Of a stretch of DNA of 64,000 nt, positions 11,222 to 22,578 are shown in pieces. The translations under genes were made by a program, and so were the position numbers. Under the pieces are notes generated by a model that did not search any database, was not told the origin of the DNA, and was given only the letters and a program-made list of their open reading frames with translations. Within the stretch, counting starts at the first letter, position 1. Every line of letters begins with the position of its first letter. The stretch lies in contig NC_134103.1 in the NCBI RefSeq assembly GCF_000715075.1, positions 57,256,230-57,320,229 on the forward strand, in the 5' to 3' direction. This DNA comes from Nicotiana tabacum. Its lineage: Eukaryota > Streptophyta > Magnoliopsida > Solanales > Solanaceae.

Positions 11222-13438
11222 TGTAACACTCCATAAATCCGGATTAGTTGTGGACGCATTAAATGAGTACTAATATGACCATTTAGACATGTGAAGTGCT
11301 ATCGGGATGAGTATGGGTGGAAACAGTTGTTTTGGAATCAAGACGTAGAGATGCATAAAATTCGATAGAATTGGCTATGTTTATGGGAGGTCCGTGTTAT
11401 AGCCTTATACAGTACAAGGCCATGAAAACTTACAGCCTTAGACAGTGCAAGGCCATGAAAACTCACAGCCTTGTCCAGGGCATTAACCTTAATGCCCCTG
11501 ACAGTGCAAGGCAATGTAGTTTTGGCGCATCTGATGACTCCTTACGCTTTTATTTTGGTGCCTCTGATGATGCCCCATGCCGACGATGTTTATCCGAGTT
11601 ACTTTTATTTCCTCCTTAATTTTGGGAATGTACACTTATTTAAAAGCCCTACCTCGCCCCCACACCCCAAACCACGAAAACTTACTCTAGAAAGGGAAGC
11701 TCTCAAGAACCTAACTTTCCCAAGGTCCCTCTATCTTCCATGGTAAGTTCTAACGATGATTTTAAGTTAATTTTAATTCTCCAACACCTTATTAACATGG
11801 ATAAATCCTTCAAATCATTAGATATTTGATCGAGACACCATTGTTGAGAAAAGAAACCCTATAACTCGGATTCAAGAGGATTGAACTACAAAAAGGTAAT
11901 GCTTCTACTCCCTAATCATTTATAACTATGAATTGATGAGTTTTTGGGAGAATAGTAGATGGGTTTTATAAAAGGAATCAAATGAACTATGCTAGGGTTT
12001 TGTGTTGTTAACTTAAGATTGTTATCAACATTTGCGTGATGAGAAATGATGTTAGTTGAATCTGTTTGGGATTGTAGAATCACCTAGAAGTAGTATAATG
12101 AGAATTGGATGAAGAAAACACCATTAATGAGGGCTTGAGGCTTTACGCCCAAAAGGTGTTTGATAAAATTCCTAAGTTCCCAAAACATGAGCCTTAGCAT
12201 TAATATTGGTTCCTCTTGATCTATATTGCCATAGATTATCGTGAAAGAGACGAAAAACATTGTGATACTCTTAAAAAGGGCAAGAGTTAAGGTCTGTGAG
12301 GCTAACTCTCATTTGTTTGGGGAATGTCTATGATTCTCCCTACGTCCCATTCTTTATGACTATTACAAGTTTCCTCAGAAAGTAATTATGCCTTCGTTCC
12401 ATGAATAGGTGTAAAACTTCTACTCTGTAGATGACATTGTTTCATAATCGATCAATATCCTATGAGTTTCAATTATGACAAATAAATTTATTATGAATAC
12501 ATGTCTCAGTCTAGTTCTATTCAGTATTCCAGTATCATGTAACTCAGTATGGTTCAGTATTTCAGTATCATGTATTGCATTGTGATTCTCAGTTCCTGAT
12601 TCTAAATTCCTGAATGTTGAACACCTGTATTTGGGCATGAGGCCGTAGTTTATGTTTTATGCATCTTTGGGTCTGAGGCCGTAGTTTATGCTTTATGCAT
12701 CTTTGGGCATGGGGCTGTAGTTATGTATACGTATACTTGGGCACGCGGCCATAGCTTGTGCACATAGATATTGATCCCGAGGCCGTAGTTTATTTATTCA
12801 GATAAACAAGTAGTTCATCATTCAGAAAAGGGACTATACATATTCTTACTTCCTATGTTTAGTTCAGTTATCAATTATCAGTTTAGTTTCAGTTTCAGTA
12901 TTTTTACAGTTCTTTGTTTCAGTTGTTTTTCATACCAGTGCAATTCAAATGTACTGACGTCCCTTTTTGCTTGAGACCTGCATCTCGCGATGCAGGTAAC
13001 AATTTACAGGTTGACGATTCTGTTTGCAATGACATCTCGCATTAGCTATTGGCGAGCCCCAGTCTTTCGGGGCATTTTCCTTTTTTTCAGTCTTTATAGT
13101 ATTTCAGTTAGTAAGGTATGCCGGGGACCTTGTCCCGATAAATAGTTAGCATTTCAGTATTCTTAGAGGCTTCGTAGACTATAGTCTAGTTAGTCAGATG
13201 TTAGTAGGATTTTATGTGTTAGCCTTGCCGGCTACTCATTTACACTTGCAGACTTTTCAGTACTTTCTGCATTTATGATATTTCAGTCAGACTCTTTAGT
13301 AGATCAGCATGTTGTATGTTTATATTTTGCATACAGTTATACCACATGTTGATCCAGCCATCCGGTTGGTTCGCTCGGTCACATGCAGTTTCGCACCGAG
13401 TCTCGTGTTACGCCGAGGCCATGGTTCAGGGCATGACA
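11222..13438 (+). mobile_element. 3' LTR of element D
   Basis: 2,217 bp, collinear with 4303-6530, ending GGGCATGACA. It carries the same two tandem-repeat zones. Confidence 0.9.
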
Positions 13439-13911
13439 TAAACCTTGTTTGATATAATCACTTAGGAATAAATGGGGTTCTACTTTTTATAAATTGGTTG
13501 TTCTTAATTGTAACTCTTTTATATTTGGGAAAATCATAAAGAGGAAATACTACCTAACTATTGGAAAATATTGGGTAGTCATTTAGGAACAATTTTCATA
13601 TCAAAGGACCTCAAATTATAAATATATCATATTAACACCGATAGCATTACATTCCATAAAAAGGTACACAACCTTGGTTTCTTAATCCAATTAATCAATT
13701 CTCTTAACAAAATAGCTTCTCTTAACAATTCACAATTACCAAACTCTTTCCAAACTAACGGAGTAGAATTATGGCTTATGTCAAGTGACACACTATTCAA
13801 GTAACCTTTTCACACCTATTCCCTGTGGGATTCGACCCCAATCTGGTTGGGTTATAATATTTGAAACCGACTGCCTTACACTATTTATATAGGTGTAATT
13901 TGAGCGTATCA
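13439..13911 (+). mobile_element. 3' LTR of element A, right part
   Basis: It starts with the right TAAAC copy and ends GAGCGTATCA at 13911. The inverted J LTR shows the same end next to an intact tRNA-Asp primer site, which fixes this border. Element A's own target duplication should therefore be TTGAG (13912-13916), with the partner copy left of the window. Confidence 0.83.
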
Positions 13912-14033
13912 TTGAGGTACACCCCTTCTGAGTCTGGGGCAGTCCCTCACTATATGTCTGGTATCACCACACTTAGAACAAGCTCTCGGTGGGCGTGGCT
14001 ACTGAAATTGACTCTGGCCTGGTCGGCTAGAGT
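13912..14033 (-). pseudogene. Zinc-knuckle piece of gag gene G
   Basis: Read on the minus strand this gives PRPPRACSKCGDTRHIVRDC, a CX2CX4HX4C nucleocapsid knuckle, preceded by one TAG where a Gln is expected. It is the downstream end of the gag whose upstream pieces are at 24772-25320 and 35275-35822. It is cut off on the left by element A and on the right by element F. Confidence 0.8.
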
Positions 14034-15958
14034 TTGCACGACCCAAACTGATGGGCCGCAATGGGCACCCGGTACCTTACTCAAATGAGTACCAACATAA
14101 CGTATATTTTGTATCATACTATCATAGATAAATGAGCCGGAAAGGCTGTCGTGAGATAACTAGAATAAAATATGAGGAAATACTTGACATAGGATGATGC
14201 AACATGATGTACCGACTTATACATATGACATACGGGCCTATAAGGCCGGCACGATCCTTTATGTGCTCAAAATATAGGTTGACAAGGCCATACAAGTATC
14301 CATATACATGACATATGTCTACAAGCCTCTAAGAGTTGATAAATACCATAAATGTCGGGACAGGGCCCCGCCATATCAATCAATACATGCCCAAATAATA
14401 ATGACCAAATAAGCAACTCCGGAGCAAATGGAGCGCACCAACACCTTCTACTGAGCTGATAGCCTACTTGGAAGACTCTCAACCTGTCTATCGGGACTTG
14501 CGTGCATGAACGCAGCATCCCCAGGCAAAAGGGACATCAGTACAAATAATGTACCGAGTATGTAAGGAATGAAAATTAGTAAATAAAAGACACGGGAGAA
14601 ACATGGAGTAAAAGACTCAACTTGTAAGTCTGAATAGCTTTGTGAATCGTTTAATATTTATAATGTCGTGAATATGCGTATAAATGTCATATTATGCATA
14701 GGTATATGCGTACATAACATCATCAAGCTTCTGAGGGCATCCTATCATATCATCTCTGCCACCGTGGGCTAAATCATCAACATATACCAGTTGATCAGGT
14801 AGTGTTGCGTATATAACGCCGTAACCTTTTCCCATATCCCATATACATATAATATACACGTATATAACGCCATCTGGTCATGGGTCAATTAACACATATA
14901 ATTGAATGAAATGCATAAGAAGTACATTAATAAGATTTTTCAGAATGTCATAAGATCAATATGCCTACGGATAAACTTTATCAACTACGTATTTTTCTGA
15001 GACCCATGAACAGAAGATAAAATAATAAGACACATGGTGAATCAAGAACATAGGCACCCCTAACACTTCTATGAATAGAGTCATTTATGAAAGTTGCACA
15101 TTTCCTCATTTTGTTTGCATCATATAGATCATGCTAAAAGGAAAGAAGGGATAGCCTTAACATACCTGAGCCGATTCTCTTAACAATCCCTCTAACCCAC
15201 TTCTTTTGCGAAAAACATGAAACGACAGATTGATGTAGGGAAATATCCGTATGATATTCTTGATAAAGACTGTACCGTACTCCCTTAGAATTGCAATTTC
15301 ACACTGCTATAGTATTAAGCAGTTTCATATGTATTGTTGAAGCAAATCACGTTGTTATTGCAAAATTTGTGTGATACTTGCTGAAGAGGATCCATTACAT
15401 CGTAGATTAGATATAAGCATCTCTCTTTGTGAATTAAAAAGATTTTTTTATCTTAGTTGGTCTGAGCCCCACTTTGTATGATGACTCGGCCAACAATTTC
15501 CTCTAAATATGCCACCTAATCTCATAAATCAAAGAGTCATTGTTTGATTTTTGAGTCCTCTTTCACTTGCTGCCACGTTGGGGGGGGGGATCCATTAAGC
15601 TTATCCACAATTCTAATTAATTAACCAATTATCCACATAATTAAAAATTATCTCAAATTACTCAAAATACTAATCGCTTTTAACACACTTTATATACCTT
15701 ACTATCATGGTCATGCGGTACCTTGTATGTCACTAGTCGATAAATATGGGGTATTATAGCTTGAACCATATTTTACCTTAAAATGTCAAACTTTGACGAA
15801 ATTCATTTTCTTCCACTCATTTACCCTCTGAACTTCACGGCTTTATTTATCATTTGTTATAAATAGCATAATACTTATAACCGCAAAATAATCTTGTCCT
15901 TGAATGGATGTCAATTATTTTACGACAAATCCAGCGTACAATACTACGGGGTGTAACA
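14034..15958 (-). mobile_element. 3' LTR of element F
   Basis: 1,925 bp. It starts TGTTACACCCCG on the minus strand at 15958 and ends near GTGCAA at 14034, where the usual GTGACA has mutated. It carries the uninterrupted version of the SINE target at 15000-15014. Confidence 0.85.
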
Positions 15959-15961
15959 TCA

Positions 15962-15974
15962 TTCCCCTCTTTGG
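15962..15974 (-). other. Polypurine tract of element F
   Basis: The minus strand reads aaagaggggaatga immediately before the LTR start TGTTACACC. Confidence 0.75.
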
Positions 15975-18900
15975 AATAGTCGTCGTCGAATGTTGGATGA
16001 TGCACTTATCTGTCTTATAACCGTATAGCTCTTACGAATGGTTTTAATGCTGTCCTTTCCATCTAGGAAACTGTTTTGTGAATAAATCCAATGGCCAGGG
16101 CATTCCCCCCTTTTGGCCTCTTTCTCACACCACTACTTATGGTCGGAATTCTTCCAATCTCGTAACTGTTGCTACCTTCTATCATGCAATCTGTACGACT
16201 TTGTCCTTGTATGTGCGCTTATGAGACTCTTTTCTCCTTTTTCCTCCAGCCTTTAGCCAATCTCTAGGCCTTACTTTGTGAACATATATAGAATTATGGC
16301 AAGCTATCCCTCTGGGTGTCTATGGCTTTACTATAGGTAGGTCATACTATACCATAACTATTACTTCAGTTTATTATTACTGAGGCCTGCTACCAAACTC
16401 TAGGTTACTCTCGTTGCTTATCCTATATGTATAAATCTAAGTCCTTTAATGCTTCTTCATTATTATTCATCTTAAGAATGATGGCCTAATCTCATCTCAT
16501 ACTTTGTAAATTTTATCCATCCATTGCTGATTCACCTCAATGTTGATCTACAATCTACTACTGATAACTTGAAACCTCTTACATAATACATTATCACTAG
16601 GGCTTACGTCTCATCGGGGAATATCTGAAGTGACTTGCCTAATCCACCTAGGGGCGATACTATACTTCAATAACCATTTTTTATAGCACTCCAACGTGAT
16701 TTATCTTATGAGGGGTTTTTTCTTCAAATGGGTACTCAATCAAAGGCCCAAACGTCATCCTTTATCTATCGCAATTACACCCTTATTCTACTACCAAGGC
16801 AGCATTCCATCTATTCTAAATGCTATTAGTCTTAGACTCTTTTGAGTTCATTCAGGCTATACTTAGCTTTCTATAACTTAGAGAAACCATTAGCTCTTTT
16901 GTTTTCCTGGGCTTAACCGCGAGGACTTATCCATTCTCGTCACCTTCTCACTCGCCTTTCCTTATCCTTACTACTGTCTTCCTAAAACCTTGTCGCTCTA
17001 CCATACTTTAGCTTGCGATCTACACATATCTATTTATACTACTCGTAACCTTCCTTCAACTTGCTTGCACCATAGATTTCCTTATGTCATTCTGGAACAT
17101 CAAGCGAGACATCACATCGTCACTAACTCTTCTTTACTCTCTTAACTAGACCTCTCGATACCTAGAAACCATAGGTTGGAAGATATGCCACTAATGACAC
17201 CGCTATCATTCCTAGATACTGAATCCCAACGCTTCTAGCCCTCTATCTGAATTATAGATTATTCATAACCTTCCGCACCTGAGTATCTCGTACGTTGCTC
17301 ACATTTACCTTACTTACCTTGAAATCTCGCATCATATCTTCTATCTCTTTCATGACCTCCCTTTAACATAGGTATAATTCACATCCACAACTTAAAGCTC
17401 TATTATAATACTTGCACCTCTGGTGCATACACAATCCGGTGGGAGCTTCATACTAACTTTTTATGAGGCTGGTACTCTTTTAACTGGCTTTATCGCATAG
17501 TCGTTATAGAATATGGTTGTTGTACTATCTCTCTTGTACCTCTGATATTAAGAGTGATTTTGCAATGTTCTTAATCACATTTTCTATAATTTTCTGGGTC
17601 CAATAATCAGACTCATGATTTACTTAGTTGATGTAACTCTTTAGTTTCCTCTTCCCTCTAACCAGCATTTATGTAGGCTTAAGCTATCTTCCGATCTGCG
17701 GCTCATGGTATTAGATATTACTATAGCCTTTCATGGACGCTATGGAATATCCATGATACAATCTTCTACCAATTCAATCCTTTGTATATGATCTGGACTC
17801 AATTCTTTCTTTTAACTTATACCGGAGCCTTCTACAACTGTATGATTGTCAACACATAACATCAATAGTACTTCGAAATCTTAAGTGTGTTCATAACGTA
17901 ACTAACTTTGGATCATTACTCGAATAATTCATTTCGTTGCTTCTCAGCTTTCTTTAAATGTAAGCAATTACTTTTCCTGGTCGTTCTGCCACTTGCTGCA
18001 TGGATACTTGGCTCATCTTAATGCCCACACATATTGGAATTCCATATAACCCATATAATCTTGAATATCACCTTTTGATTTTTTTTTTATTCTTCTTCCC
18101 GTTCATTAGCCACTATAGGTGCCACTTTCTTATGGAGTGCATACAATGTTGTTGTGAGACTGTTGTTACAAGACCATTTCCTCTTTAGGTCATTGTGCTT
18201 AGATTGAAGCCTTCTTCCATATTTCCTCAGCTAGTCTTTCGTTGTAGTACTTAGGGAGGACCCTCTGACTCTTGTAAAGCTGCGAGCTTATCACATCGTA
18301 TACTTAATTTTATTTTTGATGTTCTTCCTTGCCTATAATTTCCCGTAGTTACTATCTCCATGCCCTTGTGCTTGTAGGGTTGATTCTGAGCTGATATTTT
18401 GATTGTCTTCCCAGTGGCACTCTCTTTTATTTCCGTAAGACCCATACGGTACCATTAACTACCTCAACTCCTATCTAAATATTTCTCATGGGTCACGATG
18501 TCATATCTGCAAGACTGAATTCCCTATGTTGGGATTCACTACGTTTATCTTGCATGATCTGTTGAGTTATCTGTATCCTCCTATCTAGCCATAACTAGAC
18601 TCTTCTTGAATCAACTACTAACTGCTCGTTGGTCCATTCTCATATCTATATTCCGCGTAATATCTATTGGGTTATTTTCTTTGTCTTAACTTACCTTTCG
18701 CACTATCTCCTTATGCATCAAAGGTTCATTCACACTTATTTATAAATAACATCCTTGGGAAAACCCTTACTGCCTTTCCCCGGCATTGTACTTGCATAAT
18801 GTGCTAGAGTCGTAACATATCTAGAAGATTTGAATAAGTGCAATCTCATCCCTTTCTCATTTTTATCACAATCTTCCTTTACCATTCCATAGTTACTAGA

Positions 18901-19329
18901 ACCACTTAACTCTGACTTAATGCCACATTACTCCATATTCCCCCATTTGGGGAGTACTAAGATTTAGTGCTACGACGATCTACCTATAAATGTTTTACCT
19001 CTTCATCTTTGGCTTCTTTTCACATCATCGATGACCCTTACTCGCCTTGCGGTAATCCTTCTGTACCAAGGATAACAAAATTCCTTACTCATGATGGTGA
19101 CACCTAGTGTAACTGGCACACATAGTCCCTTAAGCTTAACTTTGCTCACATTGCTTTCTTTAGGGAAGCGTCTTCCTGAATGACCTTTAAAGGTTATTCT
19201 TCTGTCGTCCATTCTATTATCACCGGAACGCAATCTCTGAAATTCTCATGATGCCGACTATTATCAAATCACTCAGTCTTTAATTCATGTTTAGTATATC
19301 TTGTTCACCAGCACATACTGATTTCTATT
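15975..19329 (-). other. Internal noncoding region of F, 3' part
   Basis: About 3.35 kb, pyrimidine-rich on the + strand. The only ORFs of 60-80 codons are isolated and match no gag, protease, RT or integrase motif on either strand. No repeats or RNA genes stand out. Confidence 0.65.
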
Positions 19330-19334
19330 ATTCT

Positions 19335-19472
19335 TGTTACACTCCATGTTTGCATACGTGAAAGTACGCCATAAGTAAATTGATGAAAGCTCAAAAATGA
19401 GATGTTACATCCCGTATTTTCGTACGTTAACGTTTCGTCGTAAGATTAATCGACGTAGGCTCAGGAATGAGA
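19335..19472 (+). repeat. Tandem duplication of the LTR start in H
   Basis: 19335-19402 and 19403-19472 both begin TGTTACA and end in an aaatgaga or gaatgaga word, aligning along their length with perhaps 30 percent difference. The target duplication places the true LTR end at the first copy. Confidence 0.7.
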
Positions 19473-21332
19473 TTATTTTGAGATTATGAGTATTACGCTA
19501 TTTCAAACAAGTAATAAGTAAATTCGTGAAGGTGAGAGGGTAAGCGAATCGAAGAAAGTGAATTTTATCGAAGTTTGACATTTTGAGATAAAATACGGTC
19601 CTAGCTACAATACCCCATATTTATGGACTAGTGCCATACAAGGTAACACATGACCATGATAGTGAGAAGTATAAGGTGTGTTAAAAATGAGTAGTATTTT
19701 AAATAATTTGATATAATTCTTAATTATGTAGATAATTAGGTAATTATGGATTTTTAAGTGGGAGATTAACTTGTAATTGAATTTTGTGTGTAATTATTTA
19801 AGTAAAGGTTTGGATAATTGTTGGGGGGACAATAATCCACGTGGGATCATGAAGGTTTGGCAGAAAATTTCCAATAATATCATGCCTAAGGAGGTGGTGG
19901 AACTACTTACATCTATATCTCATTTTTGGGTGGAAAATGCTTTTAAGGAAGCTTTTCTAAATTCACAAAGTGAAAGAGTCTTCTGACTTCGTGAAATTTC
20001 AGCTAACATACGGATGAAGCATCAACAAAAAGGCATACACAAGATTATGATCAAATTTACTAAATGAGATAGATTGGCAACGTGATTTTGCTTCAACAAA
20101 ATTTCATATGAAGTTATATTGCGTAATAGCGATGAGATTTTCAATTCTAAGAGAACACGGTGCAATCTTTCTCAAGAATATCATATGGATTTTTCCCTAC
20201 TTCGATCCCCCGTTACATATTTCGCCACAATTAACGTGTGTTAGAGGAATTGTCAAGAGAATCGATTTAGGTATGTTAAGGCTAAGACCTTCCTTCATTT
20301 TGGCATGATCTCGTAATTACATGTGTTTGATAACGAGGCATATAGAGAAGTTCATACTCCCAAATTTATATACATTATCCTAGTCTCATAAATTACAGTA
20401 TTCTCCTTATCGGGACTTCATATTTAATTGAGTATTGTCTATTTCCAGTCAAGAGAGCAGAGAGCCTATATATACAGTATTATAGTATTTTCATTACCAT
20501 CGAGCTATAATCGATGGGCAGGCCCCTATTGGGCAACCTCTGATCAGATGGTAAGTTATATACCGAGCCTACTGTGGTCGAGCGCCTATGAGCGAGCCCA
20601 GCATGGCCGATATACAAAGCCTAGTATAGCTTAGCGCCTATGAGCGAGCCTACTATGGCAGGGAATTTATATATATCAAGCTTTATAAGGCCGGACAACT
20701 ATTTTACTTACTATATTGAGAGAGTTGAGTCAATATCAGCAGGTGAGCATATCTTCAGATTATCTTTGACTCCCAGTTACTTTCAGTTATTATATTATCA
20801 GTTCAGTTTTAGCTTTTAGTATTGCCTTACATACTCGGTACATTATTTCATACTGACGTCCCTTTTCTGGGGGCTCTGCATTTCATGCATATAGGTTCAT
20901 ACAGAAAGACGGGTAGACTTCCTCATTAGATGTTTCCCGAGTTCAGCTTGATCGGTAAGCTCTATGCCCTTCGGAGTTGCCGGGTCTAGAGCTTTATCTA
21001 CATCTTGTGTATATATGTATATATGATATGAGTAGGTCGGGGCCCTGTTCCGATCATAGTATATCCATCAGTAGAGGCTTGTATACATATCCTGTCAGTT
21101 AGTGCAGTATGTTAGGCTTGTAGGCCTTTTATGTATATTTTTTTGGTTTGCCAGCTATAGTAGTTATGGCGGCCTTATCAGCCCAGAATTATATTAATGT
21201 TTAGTCAGCATTCGCAATTGTCTTGAAATATGTCCCATGGCCAAAGTATGATATTATATGTTCACAAGTTGGTATGCAAGGATAGGTGAGGCACCGGGTG
21301 CCGGTCTCGCCCCCCAGGTTCGGGGCGTGACA
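19335..21332 (+). mobile_element. Solo LTR H inserted into element F
   Basis: 1,998 bp, from TGTTACACTCC to GGGGCGTGACA, with exact ATTCT flanks at 19330-19334 and 21333-21337. It is the same family as F's LTRs but diverged and inverted (for example the shared aataccccatatttat, atgaccatgatagt and cttaattatgt words). No internal region or second LTR is present, so it is a solo LTR. Its first 68 bp are repeated at 19403-19472. Confidence 0.85.
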
Positions 21333-21337
21333 ATTCT

Positions 21338-22562
21338 GGGGTCTAACTTTTCCTTCTGGTAGTCGCACTGGAATCACGAACTTATTTCTCGAAATAAGGA
21401 TATGACTTTATGGCCTATACTCTTTTGCTGTCTCAAGACTTGTCACCTCTCGTCTTTTCCTTCCCTTGATTATAGACTCTGTAATACTGTCTTTTTTTTT
21501 AATTTACCATTGTCATCCATGTATCACATCTTACTCATAATGCTTCATTAACTCTCTTCTTATTTCCCTGCTAACATTTCTGTCTATCACTTTATTTTGA
21601 AAACTTCAACAAGACATTCTTTTTCTTTTAGCCCCCCTTGCCCCATCCCCTGGCTCTTTGGATTGCCTAACATTCATGCTCTACTAGGGACGGGAGCCAC
21701 ACTAAGGTAATATTTTTTCCTTTCCAGGCTTCCAGTGCCTATCTTTGTAATAATTTTTTTTTGAACCTTCTAGTATTCATATCTAGTTGTACTATTCTAG
21801 AGTGCACCATCTGGGTATCTCACAAGGAGATCCATTACCACGTTTGCACTATCCTTCAGAAATGCCAACTAACACTAACAATCCATCCACCATTTTGGAT
21901 TACTCTAACCCCAGCCGGATCCTGATATCCCGTCCTTCTCTTAAGCCATATTTGTTAGCTCCTATAGGGAATAACTGAGATCGGTGTGGCCTATTGTACA
22001 TACATCTGTTACTGTTGAAGGTAACCCAAAAAGCTTATATTTCTTTGCCTGAATTGTAATACTAATAATCTTCATTAACTGGGTACGAGTTCATTAACTA
22101 GGTACCTCGTACCCTTCTTTACCTTACTTCTTTTACTTGTTGAAACTGTATCTATCTTCAGATTCTCTTATTGCTTTACACCATATGGGTGGATAGATAT
22201 TCCTGCCTTAAGGCTCCTTATCAAGAAGCTTACACGTCTTAGTACACACATGTTCTGCTGAAAACCTCACATTTATCCATCATAAGAATGATGCAAAATT
22301 GAGTTGCTCTAACTCAACTCTTCCAACACCACATGCAATCTCTTACCAACTGTCCTTTAGATGTAGGTATTGTCTTATTACGAATAAAATAGAATTTAGG
22401 GGTTTGAATTCTTATAAGTGAGCTCTACCACATGATCTAGAGTAAGAAGAAAGAGTGACAGCCCTAAATGCCATGTAGCCTCCTGCTTATAAGTGTGGTG
22501 CACAACACACCCATAAACAAGACTCTACTAGACACGGCTTGTAGACTCCCTAGGATGGAACT
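21338..22562 (-). other. Internal noncoding region of F, 5' part, with leader
   Basis: A noncoding stretch with no gag signature. Next to the primer site it contains gactctacta at 22521-22530, a word also present at the same place in the leaders of E (32909-32918) and G (35961-35970). Confidence 0.65.
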
Positions 22563-22574
22563 GCTCTGATACCA
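22563..22574 (-). other. Primer-binding site of element F
   Basis: The minus strand reads TGGTATCAGAGC, complementary to the 3' end of initiator methionine tRNA, 4 bp from the LTR end. Confidence 0.85.
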
Positions 22575-22578
22575 CTTT

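Larger units (their letters stand above)
4303..13438 (+). mobile_element. Element D: complete but dead chromovirus nested in the A LTR
   Basis: A full Ty3/gypsy structure: 5' LTR 4303-6530, weak primer site, gag, protease, RT, RNase H, integrase with C-terminal chromodomain, purine tract and 3' LTR 11222-13438. The ends are TGTAACACTCC and GCATGACA. TAAAC flanks it exactly at 4298-4302 and 13439-13443, a perfect 5-bp target duplication in the LTR of element A. The two LTRs differ visibly (about one base in ten in the first 150 bp), so the insertion is old. The chromodomain, LTR length and gene order fit the Tekay/Del clade. All coding parts carry many stops and frameshifts. Confidence 0.92.

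Noticed and set aside
19403..19410. Start of solo LTR H at the prominent TGTTACATCCCG
   Set aside because: The flanks TGAGA and ATTCT do not match. Starting at 19335 gives an exact ATTCT duplication.
15975..22562. Host gene or degraded gag-pol inside element F
   Set aside because: No open frame with splice-like structure and no gag, RT or integrase motif could be seen on either strand. A translated search would be decisive.
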